Shown: piece after piece, positions 61,664 to 64,000 of the stretch
How positions within the stretch are numbered: the stretch's first letter is position 1
Layout: each line of letters opens with the position of its first letter
The notes under the pieces: model-generated
Databases searched by the model: none
What the model was told of the DNA's origin: nothing
Seen by the model: only the letters and a program-made list of their open reading frames with translations
From: Algoriphagus litoralis
Lineage (GTDB): Bacteria > Bacteroidota > Bacteroidia > Cytophagales > Cyclobacteriaceae
Direction: 5' to 3'
Assembly (NCBI RefSeq): GCF_003259255.1
Contig: NZ_QGOL01000018.1
Location: forward strand, 1 to 64,000
DNA length: 64,000 bases
Made by a program: the position numbers and the translations under genes

Positions 61664-63940
61664 TTAAACCCGAATTAAGGTATCTTTAACATCCCGGCGA
61701 AATGCCCGCACACTTGGATCACCAGCGACATTTAACCTAAACATAAATATATCGAGGGAATCTCCGCCATTTTTAAAGACCCTTTCAAACTTCTCCTTCA
61801 TTATTTTTATGTCAGATTCTTCCTGTTTGGTAAACCCATGATTCGGTTCTCGGATTACTTTCTGAAAAATAAACAGCATGGCTGTTACAGGCTGAAAACT
61901 TAAACCCAACATATTTGCTTTAATCCAGATTCGCTGCAGGACTTTTCCTGCTTCCAGATAACTCTGTGGAGAAAAATTTTTACCCTGAAGAAGTAGCATG
62001 GCAGAGGACTTGGTGATGGTGTCTTTCGAGATTTTGGTCAAACCATAACCCATTAAAAATTTTCTGAAAAATTTAACCGTTCTGGGATCTTTGAGCAAAC
62101 CCATTGCGGCTTTTTCAGTCCCTGACAATTCCAATGTTGCTATGTCTATTCCATCGCGTGTCTCCAGTGCATCCTTTTCCGTCCAGCGAACTTCTTTGAT
62201 AAAATCCATCAACCCTTCTTCATGAAAAAACCGCATTCTGTCCATTCCCCCTACGATTTCAGCGAGGTCATCTAGATCTTTGGCATCCTCTGTGATTTTG
62301 ATCTCGTAACCCTCACTTTTCGCATAGTTTACTAATTCAGTTAAATGAGATTTATCAAGTAACTGCCGATTTGTATTCTTCCTATTTGTACACCGTAATT
62401 GCACACCGTCAACCAGCTCATAATGGGGAACAGGTATCGGATTTTTATATTTTGCAACAAACCGAATGGAGCAAATTAACTCATCCCCGAATTCCTTGAT
62501 TTGATAAATAAACTCTACCTCTATCCCCTCTTTTGCCGCTCCCAACCTTAGATTTTCGAGTGCCGCCCCGAAGGCTATCAGTGAACCTGTACCCTTAAAA
62601 TCAAGCATGGAATGACTGCGATCCTGATCATGAAAGAGATGCAGGATACCCTTTCTGTCAAATATCCAAATCCAAGGCTGCACATTCCCTCCCGAAGGAG
62701 CCATATTGGCAAAAGCAAGAATTCCTTCCAATTCAGCAGAAGAAAGTATGTATCCCGACTGTAGGATATCGGATGGCAACTTTGAAATAAGATTGGCAGC
62801 CATACTTGAAACATCCTCATAATTAGGGAGAAAAATAGGATCATCAAGCTGGTCGACTTTGATAATATCATCAAAGTCAACATAATACCTACCGGACGGC
62901 ACATTTTCACCTAAGAGTAACCGTCGACCAATATGGGCAACAGATGCTCCACCTAAGAATACACCTGAAGCCAACTGTGGCCACGAAGTGATGGTTGAAC
63001 CTATTTCAAGAAGGGAAGCTTTCATTCGAAGAGAGAGGGTTTCCAAGCCAGTGATTTTTAAGACAATGGCAACCCGCTCTTTATTTGAAAGATTTGAGAG
63101 ATCGGATTTGGTGACCCCCTCCAGCAGTCCATGAAAAATCTCTCTTTCTGGCTCGATGTCAAATCGCTCCACGTCTAGCATTCCTCGATCGGAAGTCTCC
63201 ATGACTACGGGGATCCGATAGGCTCTTGCTTTTTCTCGAAGTAATAATTTGATGTCGAGACTATCACATTCATCGATCAAAAGATCGAGAGCACCTCCTC
63301 CATTGAGAAATTCATCGACATTTCCCGGATGAATCCCTTCCCTAAAAAGTGTGACTTTGAGGTAGGGATCAATTTCTGCAATCTCCCGTGCGGCAATCAC
63401 CACTTTCTCCAGCCCCAAACTGGTAATTCCTGCTTTTAGCCGGTTCAAATTGCTGAGCTCCAAGGTGTCAAAGTCAGCAAGGAGAATTTCACCAAAACTG
63501 CGCTCCAATGACATTGCCAAAGCAACGCTTTGACCGACCGAGAGCCCTACTATGCCCACTCTCTTTTTGCCTAGTTCAGTCTGTTCTGAGGGAGTGATTT
63601 TATAGTTGTTTCTGAGCGTTCGAATTCGAATGAATTCTGTCTCCCCCAATACATGAACTAGCGTCTGTTTCCAAGGATAAAAAATCCAATTCCCATAGTG
63701 CTCTCGTACTTTATCCTGAAAAAATGCATTTACCCGATTTTTCAGCTCCTCTTTGGACAATTGAATCTCGGGATTGTCGGCTTTGATTAAATCTGCAATT
63801 TGACTATCGATCTCATCAATAGTATGGACATGGACAGATGATCTGAGTGTCTTGATTTCCTCCCAATCGCTGGCTGAAGATGGTGTAAAAACTATTGGAG
63901 CGACCTGATCTTTAGGATCAAATCCTGATGTGGAAATCAT
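61664..63940 (-). CDS. E1/ThiF-nitroreductase fusion (Rv1355c-like)
   Basis: A 758-aa two-domain protein. Residues ~125-345 are a ThiF/MoeB/E1-type domain: dinucleotide motif VGIVGLSVGQ, ADFDTLELSNLNR (the D-x-D...N-x-x-R of the E1 family) and a Cys at 225 in IDECDSLD. Residues ~400-740 are a nitroreductase-like FMN domain (FANMAPSGGNVQPW). No Zn CxxC pair of classical ThiF is seen. By family this resembles Rv1355c-type proteins, thought to adenylate and reduce a substrate. No ubiquitin-like or thiocarboxylate carrier gene is nearby. First gene of the operon; ATG 63940 is preceded by a good promoter. Confidence 0.88.
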   Translation of the reverse strand: MISTSGFDPKDQVAPIVFTPSSASDWEEIKTLRSSVHVHTIDEIDSQIADLIKADNPEIQLSKEELKNRVNAFFQDKVREHYGNWIFYPWKQTLVHVLGETEFIRIRTLRNNYKITPSEQTELGKKRVGIVGLSVGQSVALAMSLERSFGEILLADFDTLELSNLNRLKAGITSLGLEKVVIAAREIAEIDPYLKVTLFREGIHPGNVDEFLNGGGALDLLIDECDSLDIKLLLREKARAYRIPVVMETSDRGMLDVERFDIEPEREIFHGLLEGVTKSDLSNLSNKERVAIVLKITGLETLSLRMKASLLEIGSTITSWPQLASGVFLGGASVAHIGRRLLLGENVPSGRYYVDFDDIIKVDQLDDPIFLPNYEDVSSMAANLISKLPSDILQSGYILSSAELEGILAFANMAPSGGNVQPWIWIFDRKGILHLFHDQDRSHSMLDFKGTGSLIAFGAALENLRLGAAKEGIEVEFIYQIKEFGDELICSIRFVAKYKNPIPVPHYELVDGVQLRCTNRKNTNRQLLDKSHLTELVNYAKSEGYEIKITEDAKDLDDLAEIVGGMDRMRFFHEEGLMDFIKEVRWTEKDALETRDGIDIATLELSGTEKAAMGLLKDPRTVKFFRKFLMGYGLTKISKDTITKSSAMLLLQGKNFSPQSYLEAGKVLQRIWIKANMLGLSFQPVTAMLFIFQKVIREPNHGFTKQEESDIKIMKEKFERVFKNGGDSLDIFMFRLNVAGDPSVRAFRRDVKDTLIRV

Positions 63941-63968
63941 AATTAAACTTTAGGGTGATAAAGCTGAG

Positions 63969-63998
63969 TAAAGTTAGTTTTTTCGGCCTAAAGTCAAA
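63969..63998 (-). promoter_or_regulatory. promoter of the E1-GNAT-kinase operon
   Basis: On the minus strand TTTG (63998-63995), 18 nt, then TAACTTTA (63976-63969) fit the -33/-7 pattern with one mismatch. It is 29 nt upstream of the first ATG, implying that the whole operon starts inside this window. Confidence 0.5.
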
Positions 63999-64000
63999 TT

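Overview
The window reads as a chromosomal segment of a Bacteroidota bacterium, most like the Cytophagales (Algoriphagus/Cyclobacteriaceae type). Reasons seen in the sequence: a large Oar-like TonB-dependent receptor, a DUF5723-type outer-membrane protein, Tat-signal Gfo/Idh/MocA and TIM-barrel proteins, a PVC-type cytochrome c protein, lipoproteins with Cys lipoboxes, three-subunit Pnt transhydrogenase, and promoters fitting the Bacteroidota -33 TTG / -7 TAnnTTTG pattern. The species assignment is inference. I see no rRNA, tRNA, CRISPR array, prophage or intact insertion sequence.

Layout. 1-4342: minus-strand heme-binding protein, small membrane protein, zinc alcohol dehydrogenase and Tat-exported oxidoreductase, with a palindrome-rich MITE/REP-like element at 1132-1318. 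4714-7527: pnt transhydrogenase operon. 7608-11343: lipocalin-like protein, RNase HII and a large GH63/MGH1-like glucosidase. 11618-13879: BlaI-type repressor and M56 peptidase behind a double-operator promoter. 13887-15903: coupled glycosyltransferase and LpxH-like phosphoesterase. 16116-17361: AT-rich islet with a Coa1-like membrane protein and a PIN/DUF6364 toxin-antitoxin pair. 17757-20231: S9 (DPP4-like) peptidase. 20319-28764: minus-strand envelope genes (GT4, two secreted zincins, GT39, membrane alpha/beta hydrolase). 29008-32679: DoxX-like protein, DUF5723 barrel, a frameshifted small gene and a thioredoxin-fold/TPR protein. 32925-37543: TonB receptor and secreted NPP-type phosphodiesterase. 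37594-43864: Crp/Fnr regulator, UDG-like glycosylase, DUF1801, dienelactone hydrolase, and an MgtC-cupin-thioesterase run. 43996-52280: GH20 hexosaminidase, GntP permease, SDR, TIM-barrel and PVC-type cytochrome, apparently sugar/sugar-acid use. 52753-57687: DEAD-box helicase, Upf1-like helicase, ACP phosphodiesterase, PH-like membrane protein and pyrophosphatase.

57758-63940 is the most interesting part: four overlapping or 1-nt-spaced minus-strand genes encoding (in transcription order) an E1/ThiF-nitroreductase fusion, a GNAT/autoinducer-synthase-like protein, a 7TMR-DISM histidine kinase and a REC-histidine kinase. A good -33/-7 promoter lies just upstream of the first gene, so the operon is probably complete. 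I infer a self-contained system that makes a modified small molecule and couples it to membrane sensing; the product and the signal are unknown.

Most genes show normal full length. The clearest broken gene is at 31096-31556, where a nine-adenine run separates two halves of one reading frame. Many intergenic regions hold hairpins: some are convincing Rho-independent terminators, others are repeat-like palindromes.
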